Assembly: GCA_018362895.1 (NCBI GenBank) | Contig: JAHALR010000009.1 | Location: 1-64,000, forward strand | Reading direction: 5' to 3' | Length of the DNA stretch: 64,000 bases | Source: Clostridium sp. | GTDB lineage: Bacteria > Cyanobacteriota > Vampirovibrionia > Gastranaerophilales > Gastranaerophilaceae | In this document: one piece after another, positions 8,554-17,845 of the stretch | Position numbering within the stretch: position 1 is the first letter of the stretch | Layout of the letters: the number at the start of each line of letters is the position of its first letter | Notes under the pieces: generated by a model | Database searches by the model: none | What the model saw: the letters and a program-made list of their open reading frames with translations, nothing else | Told to the model about the DNA's origin: nothing | Program-made: the position numbers and the translations under genes

Positions 8554-10680
8554 ATGAAGAAACTATTATTCTTAATAAGCGTTTGTTTATTAAGTCAGAA
8601 CTTTACCATAGCATCAGAAAATTTAGGGGATAATGTTAGTAATGTACCGCCGGTACCATTACAGTCTAAAAAAAACATAATTGCCCCTGTTCCTAACAAC
8701 CCTGCTCCGATTGCAACTTTTGCATCAGCAGAAAGTTCAACAGTTCCCGTTCCCCAAAAACAAATTACCGAAAACAAATCTGTTCCTTCTCCTGCAAAAC
8801 AGCCTCCCCAATCAATTCCAAAAGTCAAAGAAACTAAAGCACAAAAATCATTAGATGATAAACACATACAGCCGAAACAAATTCCTGCTGTGAATAAAGT
8901 TGTTAAAAAAGCAGCTCCTCCTGTACCTAAATCATTAGAAGATTTAAAACAAGAATACAGACAGGCTGTGGAGGAACAAGAAAAATACAAACTTTACGAA
9001 TCAGCAAAAGAACAAAGGGCCGCAGACGGAGACACAAAATTCAATCTCTGGGCAGATGTAAAAACTGATTTGAGAAACAAAAAAAATAACAGACCTCCTG
9101 TAATAGTTGAAACCCTATCAACACCCGAAAACTCTACCGATGTTCGGGCTGTAATAACAAGAGTAGAATTTTCACCTTCAAAAGTTTTTACTGATGAGGA
9201 GCTTCAACAGCTGGCTTCACCACTGTTATCCCAGCCCGTTACAATTGCTGACATAAAAAAAGTTGTTGATGGTATTACAAGATGTTATATACTTGGAGAC
9301 TATCCTACATCAAAAGCCTACCTTCCTCCTCAAACAATTACCAAAGAAGGTATCTTAAAAATAGGTCTTTTTGAAGGCACAGTTGGAAAAGTTATAGTAG
9401 ACGGCAATCGCTGGACAAAAAGTTCTTATATAGAAAAACGTGTAGCACCTAAAGAAGGAGAACTTTTCCGTCTTGGTGATCTGGAAAAAGATGTAATTAA
9501 ATTCAATAATAACAACCAGGTTAAATTGAGAGTCGGGCTAAATGCCGGTAAAGAACAAGGTGAAACTGATATTGTTCTAAATACGGAAGATCCTTTTCCT
9601 TTTCATATTGCATTTATGACTGATAATCAAGGACGCCAGACTATCGGGACAACCCGCTGGGGTGGAATGCTTGCAGCTGACAGTCTGTTTGGACACAGAG
9701 ACAGATTATCATTAGGGGGATATTTAGGTAGAGGAAACAGAGTTGGCTTCGCTGATTATAATATTCCTGTCGGAAGATTCGGAACAAGAATAGGTGCCTC
9801 TGTTTCAGCAGGAAACATTTCTGTTGTCAGCGGTCCGTTAAGACCTTTCGGCATTGGAGGAACATCTCAAGTCTATTCTCTTTATGCAACTCAACCGCTT
9901 TTTGACAGACAGGATGCAAACATTACATCTTACACTGCTGCAAATCTAAAACATTCAACAACTGACATCAGCGGATTGAAAATCAGTGATATTAACACCT
10001 TTTCTTTAACACAGGGTTTTACCGGCAGAAAAGATACCCCAAGAGGCATCTGGTATACAGGTCATTATGGATCAATAGGGTTTAAAGCTCTTGGCGGTGA
10101 TGAAGATTTCTTAAAATATGAAGGAAACATTACAAGATTGCACGACTTTGGGAAAGGAATCATAGGACAATTTAGAATTTCAGGACAATATTCTCCAAAT
10201 GACCGACTGCCGTGGCTTGAACAATTCCAAATAGGTGGTTTATCTACTGTCAGAGGCTACTCAGAAGGTCTTCTCCTTGGTAAGAGCGGATACTTTGCAA
10301 GTGCAGAAATTCTTACCCCTATTCCTATTCTTCCTAAACGTATCGGCTCAGACAAACTCGGTTATATTTATCCTAGAGAAATGGTTAAAGGTGCAGTCTT
10401 TATGGACAATGGCATGGTTTTTCCATATAAAGGCGGTGCATCAATTGACGGAGGAGAACTTTTGATGAGCTGGGGTTGGGGGCTAAGAGTAAATTTAAAA
10501 AAAGATCTTGCAGCACGCTTCTACTGGGGTTACGGATTAAACAACAAGTATGAAGCTGATCAAAAAATGGGTAGATTCCATTTTGAAATCACGTGTGCTC
10601 CGGACATAGGACGACTTGTTGCAGACAGAAAACCTGTTCAAAAAAAGTCTAAAAAGAAAAGAAACAAAGAAACTTTATAA
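8554..10680 (+). CDS. TpsB outer-membrane transporter (ShlB/FhaC/HecB family)
   Basis: This is the outer-membrane pore that exports the adjacent TpsA. The 708 residues begin with a signal peptide (about 1-20). A long proline/lysine-rich linker (about 30-125) and a short charged helix (about 127-155) follow, then two POTRA-like domains (about 198-275 and 276-345) and an Omp85-type barrel from about 350. The barrel carries the family's VRGY-type motif (R567-G568-Y569) followed by GLLLGKSGYFASAEI. The family norm is 550-600 residues; the excess is the N-terminal linker. The usual C-terminal aromatic strand end is followed here by a basic tail of about 25 residues (KKSKKKRNK), which is unusual for an Omp85 barrel. 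It is divergent from tpsA and followed at 16 bp by a small exported protein, so the three form a secretion locus. Confidence 0.9.
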   Translation: MKKLLFLISVCLLSQNFTIASENLGDNVSNVPPVPLQSKKNIIAPVPNNPAPIATFASAESSTVPVPQKQITENKSVPSPAKQPPQSIPKVKETKAQKSLDDKHIQPKQIPAVNKVVKKAAPPVPKSLEDLKQEYRQAVEEQEKYKLYESAKEQRAADGDTKFNLWADVKTDLRNKKNNRPPVIVETLSTPENSTDVRAVITRVEFSPSKVFTDEELQQLASPLLSQPVTIADIKKVVDGITRCYILGDYPTSKAYLPPQTITKEGILKIGLFEGTVGKVIVDGNRWTKSSYIEKRVAPKEGELFRLGDLEKDVIKFNNNNQVKLRVGLNAGKEQGETDIVLNTEDPFPFHIAFMTDNQGRQTIGTTRWGGMLAADSLFGHRDRLSLGGYLGRGNRVGFADYNIPVGRFGTRIGASVSAGNISVVSGPLRPFGIGGTSQVYSLYATQPLFDRQDANITSYTAANLKHSTTDISGLKISDINTFSLTQGFTGRKDTPRGIWYTGHYGSIGFKALGGDEDFLKYEGNITRLHDFGKGIIGQFRISGQYSPNDRLPWLEQFQIGGLSTVRGYSEGLLLGKSGYFASAEILTPIPILPKRIGSDKLGYIYPREMVKGAVFMDNGMVFPYKGGASIDGGELLMSWGWGLRVNLKKDLAARFYWGYGLNNKYEADQKMGRFHFEITCAPDIGRLVADRKPVQKKSKKKRNKETL

Positions 10681-10695
10681 AAAGGGGGTATGGTT

Positions 10696-11010
10696 ATGAA
10701 AAAAATATTTTATATAACAGCATTTACATTTTTTCTCGCTTTAGGAACAAACGTTCTTGCCGAAGTTCCAATGCCTGTTATGAATCAAATTAACAGCCAG
10801 ATATTCACACCGGAAGCAACAAGACCACTCCATAATTTAGAAAGAGACTCTAAAACAAACAGTGAGATTATTAAACTTCAAGAAAAAAACACAGAAAAAT
10901 CAACTGAAGATAAAAAAGAATCTTCTGTTTTAATCAAGGCACCTGTTGAACAAAAAAAAGAAAAAACAAAATTCAAAGATTTGTTTAAGGGTTTCACTGT
11001 TGATTGGTGA
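10696..11010 (+). CDS. Small exported protein downstream of tpsB (unknown function)
   Basis: A protein of about 104 residues with a clear signal peptide (KKIFYITAFTFFLALGTNVLAEV, seen in two parts: basic start and hydrophobic core with an LA|EV cleavage site). A charged, lysine/glutamate-rich mature part follows, ending in KFKDLFKGFTVDW. I chose the ATG at 10696 over 10690 because the GGGGG ribosome site at 10684-10688 is too close to the first ATG. It follows tpsB by 15 bp and is probably cotranscribed. I do not recognise a domain. A periplasmic accessory role in adhesin secretion is an inference from position only. Confidence 0.6.
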   Translation: MKKIFYITAFTFFLALGTNVLAEVPMPVMNQINSQIFTPEATRPLHNLERDSKTNSEIIKLQEKNTEKSTEDKKESSVLIKAPVEQKKEKTKFKDLFKGFTVDW

Positions 11011-11027
11011 GGGATAACATTATCTTT

Positions 11028-11522
11028 TTAAAGATATTGAATTATATCAGTAAGTTTTTTAACAGTTTGATAATCAGCTTCTTCCTTATCACTGAAAAGA
11101 AAGTTTTTCACAATTCCTGAAGCTCTTGCTGCATCAATATCACGTTTTTTGTCACCTGTTGAAACAGAATTTTTCATATCTATATTATGTTCTTTACCTG
11201 CACGAATAAACATCCCCGGAGCAGGTTTCCTGTCCGGATGTTCCAAATAAGGACAGCAATAAATATCCGTGATTTTTACACCACTTTTTTCAAACTCTGA
11301 TTTCATAAATTCATTAAAATTATTCATATCATCAAAAGTATAATAGCCGCGCTCTACTCCAGATTGATTTGTTATGACAATTATTTTATATCCTTTTTCC
11401 TGAGCTTTTTGGCAAAGCTCGACTATACCGTCAACAAATTTAAAATCCTCTGTTTTATATACATAAGCATAATCAACATTTATCGTTCCGTCTCTATCAA
11501 GAAAAAGAGCCTTATTCTTCAT
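11028..11522 (-). CDS. gmhB: D-glycero-D-manno-heptose 1,7-bisphosphate 7-phosphatase
   Basis: HAD-family phosphatase removing the 7-phosphate in ADP- or GDP-heptose synthesis. Visible are the nucleophile motif LDRDGT (D9, D11), the NQSGVERGYY motif, the RKPAPGMF motif and GDKKRDIDAARASG. At 164 residues it is shorter than the usual 180-190. The zinc-binding loop of E. coli-type GmhB (a CxC before RKP) is not present: the sequence reads YCCPYLEHPDRKP. It starts 3 bp after the hldE stop with its ribosome site in the end of hldE, so the two are one operon. Family assignment is firm; the exact substrate anomer is inferred from hldE. Confidence 0.88.
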   Translation of the reverse strand: MKNKALFLDRDGTINVDYAYVYKTEDFKFVDGIVELCQKAQEKGYKIIVITNQSGVERGYYTFDDMNNFNEFMKSEFEKSGVKITDIYCCPYLEHPDRKPAPGMFIRAGKEHNIDMKNSVSTGDKKRDIDAARASGIVKNFLFSDKEEADYQTVKKLTDIIQYL

Positions 11523-11525
11523 AAA

Positions 11526-13010
11526 TTACACACCTGTTTTTATATTTTCTTCTAACTTGTCAACAATTGCAGAAGTAGAATAATCTTCTATTCGTTCCAG
11601 CTCAACAGCTCTACCGCCGTAGGAAATAACCTCCTGAGCTTCAGGCCAGTTTTCAATTTTTAGCCCTTCTTTGGCAATTACATCAGGCTTAATTTTTTTC
11701 ACAAGTTCCAAAGCTGTATCTTCGTCAAACAAAACAACATAATCCACAAATTCAAGCGATGCAACAACATATGCTCTTGTTTGTTCATTCTGTAAAGGCC
11801 ATTTTTCTCCTTTGATTCTTTTTACAGACTTGTCAGAATTTATTCCGACAAAAAGACAATCACATTCTTCTTTTGCAGAAGCAAATGAATGTATATGCCC
11901 GAGGTGCAACACATCAAAACATCCGTTAGTAAAACCAACTGTCTTGTGTTCTAATGTAAGTTCTTTAGAAATTTCAACAGCCTCTTCAATTGAAATAATC
12001 TTTGAAGCCTGAGAAAGCTTGTGTATGTTTCTTGATTTTGAAATGGCAGATTTTAACTCACTTTTAGAAACACACGCAGTACCAAGTTTTCCAACGACTA
12101 TGCCAGAAGCATAATTTGCAAGCTTCATTGCATCAGATATCTTTACTCCCAAAGCAAGCGAAGCACCCAAAACAGCAAGAGAAGTATCACCAGCACCTGA
12201 AACATCAAAAACTTCCTTTGCTTCAGCTGCTATGTGTATAGCCTCACCATTATTTGAAACAAACATCATTCCGTCTTTGCTTAATGTAATAAGAAGGTTC
12301 TCAATATCATATTTCTTCATTACAGCAAGTGCGTTTGTTTTAATTTCGTCCTTAAAATTTGGTGAAGATGTTGTATATTTCTTTTCTGAAACCAGTTCAA
12401 ACTCTTTCAAGTTTGGTTTTACCAGCGATGCACCTGAATATTTTTTGTAATCTTTTTCTTTCGGATCCAAAATAACTTTTTTATTATATTTTTTACAAAG
12501 ATTAATGACAGCCTGAGTGGTTTCTATTGTCAACAAACCTTTTTTATAGTCAGAAACAAGCACCAAATCACAATCTTTAATTTTTTCTTCAACCTTTGAT
12601 ATAAAATCGAATATCTCATCATCAGTCAATTTCAAAGAAGTTTCTTTGTCTGTTCTCAAGAGGTGATTGTTACCTGCAATCATTCTGACTTTTGTTGTTG
12701 TATCATAATTTTTCGGTTTTATAACAGCATATTCACAATTTGTATCCTTCAAAAATTTTTCAATCAACTCACCTGATTCATCGTTACCCACAACACCAAC
12801 ATATTTTGTTTTAACATCCAGAGAAGCCAGATTTGCGATAACATTTCCGGTCCCGCCAAGCATTGATTTTTCTTTGTCAATACGAAAAACAGGAACAGGA
12901 GCTTCAGGTGAAATACGCTCAACATCACCGTAAAAGAATTTATCAAGCATAATATCACCGACACAAAGTATTTTTACATCCGCAAACTTATCAACAATAC
13001 TACTGTTCAA
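11526..13010 (-). CDS. hldE: Bifunctional heptose-7-phosphate kinase / heptose-1-phosphate adenylyltransferase
   Basis: This fusion makes activated heptose for lipopolysaccharide or a related glycan. The N-terminal PfkB-type kinase (about 1-310) shows GDIMLDKFFYG, ERISPEAPVPV, the GGTGNVIANL substrate loop and the catalytic FDVSGAGDTSLA. The C-terminal nucleotidyltransferase (about 345-490) shows TNGCFDVLHLGHIHS and the late KEGLKIENWPEAQ and EDYSTSAIV motifs. About 494 residues, close to the family. I prefer the TTG at 13010, which has an AAAGGGG site 8 bases upstream; an in-frame TTG at 13034 has none. The downstream gmhB supplies the phosphatase step between the two activities of this protein. 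No gmhA lies in the window. Confidence 0.93.
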   Translation of the reverse strand: MNSSIVDKFADVKILCVGDIMLDKFFYGDVERISPEAPVPVFRIDKEKSMLGGTGNVIANLASLDVKTKYVGVVGNDESGELIEKFLKDTNCEYAVIKPKNYDTTTKVRMIAGNNHLLRTDKETSLKLTDDEIFDFISKVEEKIKDCDLVLVSDYKKGLLTIETTQAVINLCKKYNKKVILDPKEKDYKKYSGASLVKPNLKEFELVSEKKYTTSSPNFKDEIKTNALAVMKKYDIENLLITLSKDGMMFVSNNGEAIHIAAEAKEVFDVSGAGDTSLAVLGASLALGVKISDAMKLANYASGIVVGKLGTACVSKSELKSAISKSRNIHKLSQASKIISIEEAVEISKELTLEHKTVGFTNGCFDVLHLGHIHSFASAKEECDCLFVGINSDKSVKRIKGEKWPLQNEQTRAYVVASLEFVDYVVLFDEDTALELVKKIKPDVIAKEGLKIENWPEAQEVISYGGRAVELERIEDYSTSAIVDKLEENIKTGV

Positions 13011-13114
13011 AACAAAATCCCCTTTTAGCTTCAATCTGGTTTAATATAATTAAAACAACTTCGCCTCTTCAAAGCAAGTTAATGTAAACTAACGTAATTT
13101 TTATATATAAATTT

Positions 13115-13143
13115 TTGAAATTCAGTTTTGGTTAAATTATACT
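13115..13143 (+). promoter_or_regulatory. Probable promoter of manC
   Basis: TTGAAA (13115-13120), a 17-bp spacer and TATACT (13138-13143), 31 bp before the manC start and its AGAGGAG ribosome site. It lies in the divergent hldE/manC intergenic region. Confidence 0.6.
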
Positions 13144-13174
13144 TTATGTAAGAATTTTTATAAGAGGAGTAAAG

Positions 13175-14575
13175 ATGTACGGATTAATATTAGCAGGAGG
13201 TTCCGGAAGCAGATTATGGCCTTTGAGCAGAGAATTATACCCAAAACAGCTTCTGGCACTGGACGGAAAAGACAGCTTGTTGCAGTCAACATTTAAAAGG
13301 CTTCAGACATTTATTCCTTCAGAAAATATTATATGTGTAACAAATATTAAACACTCAAATGATGTAAAATTTCAGATAAATAAAATTACTCAAAATGTAA
13401 AAATAGTATCAGAACCGGCAGCAAAAAACACAGCCCCGGCAATTGCTGCGGCACTGACATTTATAAAACAAAAAACAATAAAAGATGAGATTGTTTTCAT
13501 AGGACCTTCTGACCATTTGATAAAAAACATAACCGCTTTTAAAGATACAATAGAATCAGCACAACAGTTGGCTGATGATGGATATATCGTAACATTTGGA
13601 ATAAAACCATCTTATCCGGAAACAGGTTATGGCTACATAAAGGCAGGTGAGCCTCTTTTATGCGGATTAAAAGTAGATAAATTCGTAGAAAAACCTGACA
13701 TAAATACAGCACAGGAATACATCGAAGATGGGTCTTATTATTGGAACGGTGGTATGTTTATGGGAAAAGTATCCGTTCTTTTAAAAGAATTTGAAAAACA
13801 TGCACCTGAAATATACAAAAATCTTAAAGCATTAGACTTTAATGCAGAAAATAAAAATATCTCAGCTATTCCATTCTCTATTTTTGAAAAAATGCCTTCT
13901 ATTTCAATAGATTATGCTGTTATGGAAAAGTCTGACAAAATTGCACTTGTTGAGTTAAAATCAGACTGGAATGATTTAGGCTCATGGCAATCTTTATATG
14001 ATGTTAAAACAAAAGATAAAGACGGCAACGTAATCGAAGGTAATGTTATAGCAGACAACGTAAAAAATTCTTTGTTATACAGCAGCAAAAAACTTGTAGC
14101 AGTTTCAGGCGTAGAAGATGTTATTGTTGTTGAGACAGAAGATGCTGTTATGGTTTGCAAAAAAAATCAATCACAAAAAGTCAAAAACATTTATGACCGT
14201 CTCAAAGACAACAACAATAACGCAAGAATGGTACACAAAACTGTTTTCAGACCTTGGGGATATTATACTTGTTTAACAGAAGGTGATGGTTATCTTACAA
14301 AAATGATTTCTGTATCACCAAAACAAAAATTGTCTATTCAATCTCACAATCATCGTTCTGAGCACTGGGTTGTACTGGAAGGAAAAGCTCTTGTTCTCCT
14401 TGAAGGAGAAGAACACAGACTGGAAGCCGGTCAAAGTATAGATATCCCTTTGCAGGCAAAACACTCTTTACAAAATCCTTATGATGAAGAGGTTAGAATC
14501 ATAGAAGTCCAAAAAGGAGACTATATATCTGAAGATGATATCATCAGATATGAAGATGCCTATGGAAGAGTTTAA
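13175..14575 (+). CDS. manC: Mannose-1-phosphate guanylyltransferase / mannose-6-phosphate isomerase
   Basis: Makes GDP-mannose for surface polysaccharide, and the C-terminal domain is typical of type II phosphomannose isomerase. The 466 residues start with the nucleotidyltransferase signature LILAGGSGSRLWPLSRE and PKQLL; FVEKPD and YYWNGGMF follow in the catalytic domain (about 1-280). The C-terminal cupin (about 345-460) shows RPWGYYTCL, KLSIQSHNHRSEHWVVLEG and IPLQAKHSLQNP. The length matches the two-domain family. The start has a strong ribosome site (AGAGGAG) and a good promoter. The divergent heptose genes and convergent glycan genes indicate a surface-carbohydrate locus; GDP-heptose chemistry cannot be excluded. 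Confidence 0.93.
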   Translation: MYGLILAGGSGSRLWPLSRELYPKQLLALDGKDSLLQSTFKRLQTFIPSENIICVTNIKHSNDVKFQINKITQNVKIVSEPAAKNTAPAIAAALTFIKQKTIKDEIVFIGPSDHLIKNITAFKDTIESAQQLADDGYIVTFGIKPSYPETGYGYIKAGEPLLCGLKVDKFVEKPDINTAQEYIEDGSYYWNGGMFMGKVSVLLKEFEKHAPEIYKNLKALDFNAENKNISAIPFSIFEKMPSISIDYAVMEKSDKIALVELKSDWNDLGSWQSLYDVKTKDKDGNVIEGNVIADNVKNSLLYSSKKLVAVSGVEDVIVVETEDAVMVCKKNQSQKVKNIYDRLKDNNNNARMVHKTVFRPWGYYTCLTEGDGYLTKMISVSPKQKLSIQSHNHRSEHWVVLEGKALVLLEGEEHRLEAGQSIDIPLQAKHSLQNPYDEEVRIIEVQKGDYISEDDIIRYEDAYGRV

Positions 14576-14576
14576 A

Positions 14577-16883
14577 CTATCTTTTTGACTTGAATTTTAT
14601 TTTTATACCCAAAAAGCATACAACTTTATGAGTTGTATTTCCGCTCCTGTGTTTTTTCACAGAAAATATTTTGTTCAAAAAGTTCGATTTGTGCATTAAA
14701 TCTATTTCAGACTTAAGAGTGATTATCTCATTATTAAGTTCATTCATTTTCATAATCAAATCATCTTTAGTCACCTCTTTAGGAGAGTATAAAGCCTTTT
14801 TTAGCCAATTAACAGACATATCTTTAAACTCAGAAATTTGATTATTTATTTTATGCTCATAATCAATATCCGCAAACAGCTCATCATTGTCATAAAGTTC
14901 ATCAACCGAGTCAACAGCTTTGTTTTCTAAATTCAAATAAGATAACAAAGAAAAAAATCGTTCTTTTCCTCGAGACTTATTCACTATACAAACAAACGGC
15001 TTATTAAATATCAAAGCAAAACACATTCCATGATAAGAATCAGTAATAAAAAAGTCACAATTTTTAATTGAACAAAGCCAATCTTCTACTGAAAAACCGG
15101 ACTTTGCAATGTTAACAATGTCTTTATCATACTTTTTCTGTAAATATTTATAAGCCTTATTTATTTCAATATTTTCATCTAAAACATAGCTTACTATCTT
15201 TTCATTAAAATTCATTTTTGAAGCAGCTGCCATTTGCTCATATTTATTTCTGTCTATCAAAAAAACCGGATCAAGTATCCATTCAGCATTTTTATTAAAA
15301 AGTTGTCTGCAAATAGATACCCCACTTTTTTCTCTGACTGAAACATAATCCAATGAAGAAAAATATTGTTTAATCTTATCTAAATCCTGCTCATTTTCAC
15401 ATTCAAAACAATCTATTCCAAAGCTTCCGGCTGCTGCTATTTTTTTCTTATCTATATTAGCAAAACCTAAAAGGTATTTATCAAAAAAATATTTTATATA
15501 TTTATATCTGAAAACCTGATCAGAACCTGTAATAAAAATTTCTGTCTTTCTATTTAATTCAGCAAAATCCTCATCAGTAATACACGGACCTGTAAGATTC
15601 AGATACTTTTGGGCAAAGTTTTCACTAATACTATTTTTATACAAGTTTATTACCCAAGGTAATTTATAATCAATAATTTTACAGGTTTTACCCAGATCAT
15701 TAATCACTTCCTGTAAAGCATAAGCTGTAAGCGCAGCTCCATAATTTAATGACCACCAGAAGTTAATTACAGCACAATCAGACCTATCATCTATGCAATT
15801 TTTAACATTTTCAATAAGACTCATTTTATCCAAATTATTAAAAAATTGTACACTATTTTTATGTGCAGCAAACGGCATTCTTAAAGGAATATTTCCATTA
15901 ATTGCTATTTTAGTATTTGATTTTTGTATATAGTTAAAGTTCGCTTGAACTTCACTCAAAAAAGCCGTCCCTTTTTCACTGTTCAATAGAATCACTGAAA
16001 GACCTTTTGAATCATTTTTCAAACGTTTATCTTTTTTATACCCCCAAAAATCACCGATTGTTATATCAGAAACCCTGTGAGTATTTGTAAATGGACAACT
16101 GTTACAAGATTTTCTTAATGAAAGATTTTGAAGAAATGCACACATATAAGATGACTTTTTGGCCTTAATATAGTTTTTTTCATCCTTGTTTTTAAGCTCA
16201 TAAGACAATATCAATTCACTGTTCCAACAGTCTTTTTTATCTCTGAAGTTAAAAGATTTTAAATTGGAAACATCGGAGATTTCTTCTTGCAAATATTTTA
16301 GAAATATCTTATTCGAAGGAACTCCGTGACATATAATATCAACAGAAAAAAGTGTTTCATAATCTGTTTTTAAAAAAGCTTTCAATCCTGCAACCTGACA
16401 AGGTGTACCAACAAACAAAACTTTCTTCTTATCTTTTAAAAGCTTTTCAATTTGAATATAAGTAACATAAGCTTTGCTTTGAAGATATTTTGAACCCCGA
16501 AATTTGCCAAGCTCATTTAAATCATTTGTAATCTTGTGTTCAAGTATAAAATTCTCGTCAAAGGCGGCTGCACAAACATATCCATGTTGTTTAATAATCT
16601 GTTCAGCAAGCACAGAAAAAACACCACCAGAAGAGCTATTTTTTCTAATTTCATCAGAAGCTGAAGCAGCATAACATAGACGACATTCGGACTTTATTAA
16701 TGAATCATAAGATAAAATCGGACATCTTGCTTTACATAAACCGCAGTCAGTGCATTTTTGCTCATCAATTTCAGGATACAAAAAACCTGATTCTGACTCT
16801 TTCATAGAAATAGCATCCACAGGACAAACACATAAACAAGCACCGCATCCGGTACAGTTTGTACATTCAGTTACATTACCCAT
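14577..16883 (-). CDS. Ferredoxin - F420-dehydrogenase beta-like - polysaccharide pyruvyl transferase fusion
   Basis: About 768 residues with three recognisable parts. At the N terminus are two CX2CX2CX3CP [4Fe-4S] motifs (about C10-C20 and C44-C54). An FrhB/FpoF-like F420 hydrogenase beta domain (about 65-345) follows, with SSSGGVFSVLAEQI, FVGTPCQVAGLKAF, CHGVPSNKIF and ITIGDFWGY. The third part is a polysaccharide pyruvyl transferase domain (about 365-680) with WWSLNYGAALTAYALQEV, ITGSDQVFR and DSYHGMCFAL. A short coiled coil and a tail (CFLGIKIKFKSK) resembling those of surface-glycan glycosyltransferases end it. The ATG at 16883 has AGAGG five bases upstream and overlaps the GT2 stop; the TTG at 16904 lacks a site. 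Known relatives sit in exopolysaccharide loci. The redox partner and reaction are unknown; redox-coupled glycan modification is an inference. Confidence 0.85.
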   Translation of the reverse strand: MGNVTECTNCTGCGACLCVCPVDAISMKESESGFLYPEIDEQKCTDCGLCKARCPILSYDSLIKSECRLCYAASASDEIRKNSSSGGVFSVLAEQIIKQHGYVCAAAFDENFILEHKITNDLNELGKFRGSKYLQSKAYVTYIQIEKLLKDKKKVLFVGTPCQVAGLKAFLKTDYETLFSVDIICHGVPSNKIFLKYLQEEISDVSNLKSFNFRDKKDCWNSELILSYELKNKDEKNYIKAKKSSYMCAFLQNLSLRKSCNSCPFTNTHRVSDITIGDFWGYKKDKRLKNDSKGLSVILLNSEKGTAFLSEVQANFNYIQKSNTKIAINGNIPLRMPFAAHKNSVQFFNNLDKMSLIENVKNCIDDRSDCAVINFWWSLNYGAALTAYALQEVINDLGKTCKIIDYKLPWVINLYKNSISENFAQKYLNLTGPCITDEDFAELNRKTEIFITGSDQVFRYKYIKYFFDKYLLGFANIDKKKIAAAGSFGIDCFECENEQDLDKIKQYFSSLDYVSVREKSGVSICRQLFNKNAEWILDPVFLIDRNKYEQMAAASKMNFNEKIVSYVLDENIEINKAYKYLQKKYDKDIVNIAKSGFSVEDWLCSIKNCDFFITDSYHGMCFALIFNKPFVCIVNKSRGKERFFSLLSYLNLENKAVDSVDELYDNDELFADIDYEHKINNQISEFKDMSVNWLKKALYSPKEVTKDDLIMKMNELNNEIITLKSEIDLMHKSNFLNKIFSVKKHRSGNTTHKVVCFLGIKIKFKSKR

Positions 16884-17787
16884 CACAGCCTCTATAAATG
16901 TCAAAATCCCAACCTAAAATTTTTAATGAAAAAATCTTTCTTCTAAAATTCATGTGTATTTTAAAAATTCTTGATAAAAAAACTCTCCTGTATTTATAGT
17001 TTACAAGATTTATATAATATAATCTTTCTTTTTCAGGCATTTCTATACTTTTCAGGGTGTTAATAAGTATTTTTTTACAATTATTAAAATAAATACTCAT
17101 ATTTTTTCTGGCATGAGATACCGACTCAGACCTGACTACGTACTTAGCCAACGGTTTATCAATGTAGCCTGCTTTAAAGTTATAAGCCATCGGTAACAAA
17201 ATTTGCCAATTTTGTCCTATTCTGCTGTGATAAATTTCTCTTTTTGGATTAACAGTCAAAAAAGCCTCTGCATCAATAAAATGACATATCGACAAAAGTA
17301 TAGGGGATTTTTCAATTATTAAATCAAAGAAAAGAGAATCTGCCTGATTATTTTTTATTTTACGTTCCCTTACACCAACTATTGTATCTATATCATCTTC
17401 AAAAACAACCAATACAGGAGAAATACACATTTTACAATCCGGATTTTTTTCCATAAAGTCTACTTTTGTCTTTATGTAGTCAGAAAATAAAATATCATCA
17501 TAATCAACCCACATTAAATATTTGCCGTTAAATACCTTTAAGCCTGTCTCAACAGCCCCTGCAATACCTTTATTCTCTTGTTTTATGTAAACAAGATTGA
17601 TGCCTGAGCCCTCTAATTTCGACCTGTTCTCTTCAACAATTTTATCTGTATTATCTGTACATCCGTCATTAACCAAAATCAATTCTATGTTGTCATAGTT
17701 TTGTGCAATAATCGAATCAATATAACGCTGGATATATTTTTCACTTTGAAATAAAGGTGTAATAATAGAAACTTTCGGATTCTTCAT
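16876..17787 (-). CDS. Family 2 glycosyltransferase
   Basis: A 303-residue GT-A glycosyltransferase, probably cytosolic and membrane-associated, adding a sugar to a surface glycan. The N terminus shows VSIITPLFQSEKYIQRYIDS, NIELILVNDGCTDNT and the DxD-type metal site MWVDYDDILFS near residue 100. The C-terminal third is basic and aromatic. It overlaps the next gene by 8 bp (ATGGGTAA), which indicates translational coupling with the pyruvyl-transferase fusion. Donor and acceptor cannot be read from sequence. It lies 58 bp downstream of the helicase gene, so it may have its own promoter. Confidence 0.88.
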   Translation of the reverse strand: MKNPKVSIITPLFQSEKYIQRYIDSIIAQNYDNIELILVNDGCTDNTDKIVEENRSKLEGSGINLVYIKQENKGIAGAVETGLKVFNGKYLMWVDYDDILFSDYIKTKVDFMEKNPDCKMCISPVLVVFEDDIDTIVGVRERKIKNNQADSLFFDLIIEKSPILLSICHFIDAEAFLTVNPKREIYHSRIGQNWQILLPMAYNFKAGYIDKPLAKYVVRSESVSHARKNMSIYFNNCKKILINTLKSIEMPEKERLYYINLVNYKYRRVFLSRIFKIHMNFRRKIFSLKILGWDFDIYRGCDG

Positions 17788-17845
17788 TGTATACTTCTAT
17801 CCTCAAATTACAAGAACGTTTCTAAAGCATACCATAAAAAATTTT

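Noticed and set aside
14577..16883. A true F420-reducing hydrogenase subunit
   Set aside because: No hydrogenase or F420 genes are nearby, and the protein is fused to a polysaccharide pyruvyl transferase in a glycan locus.
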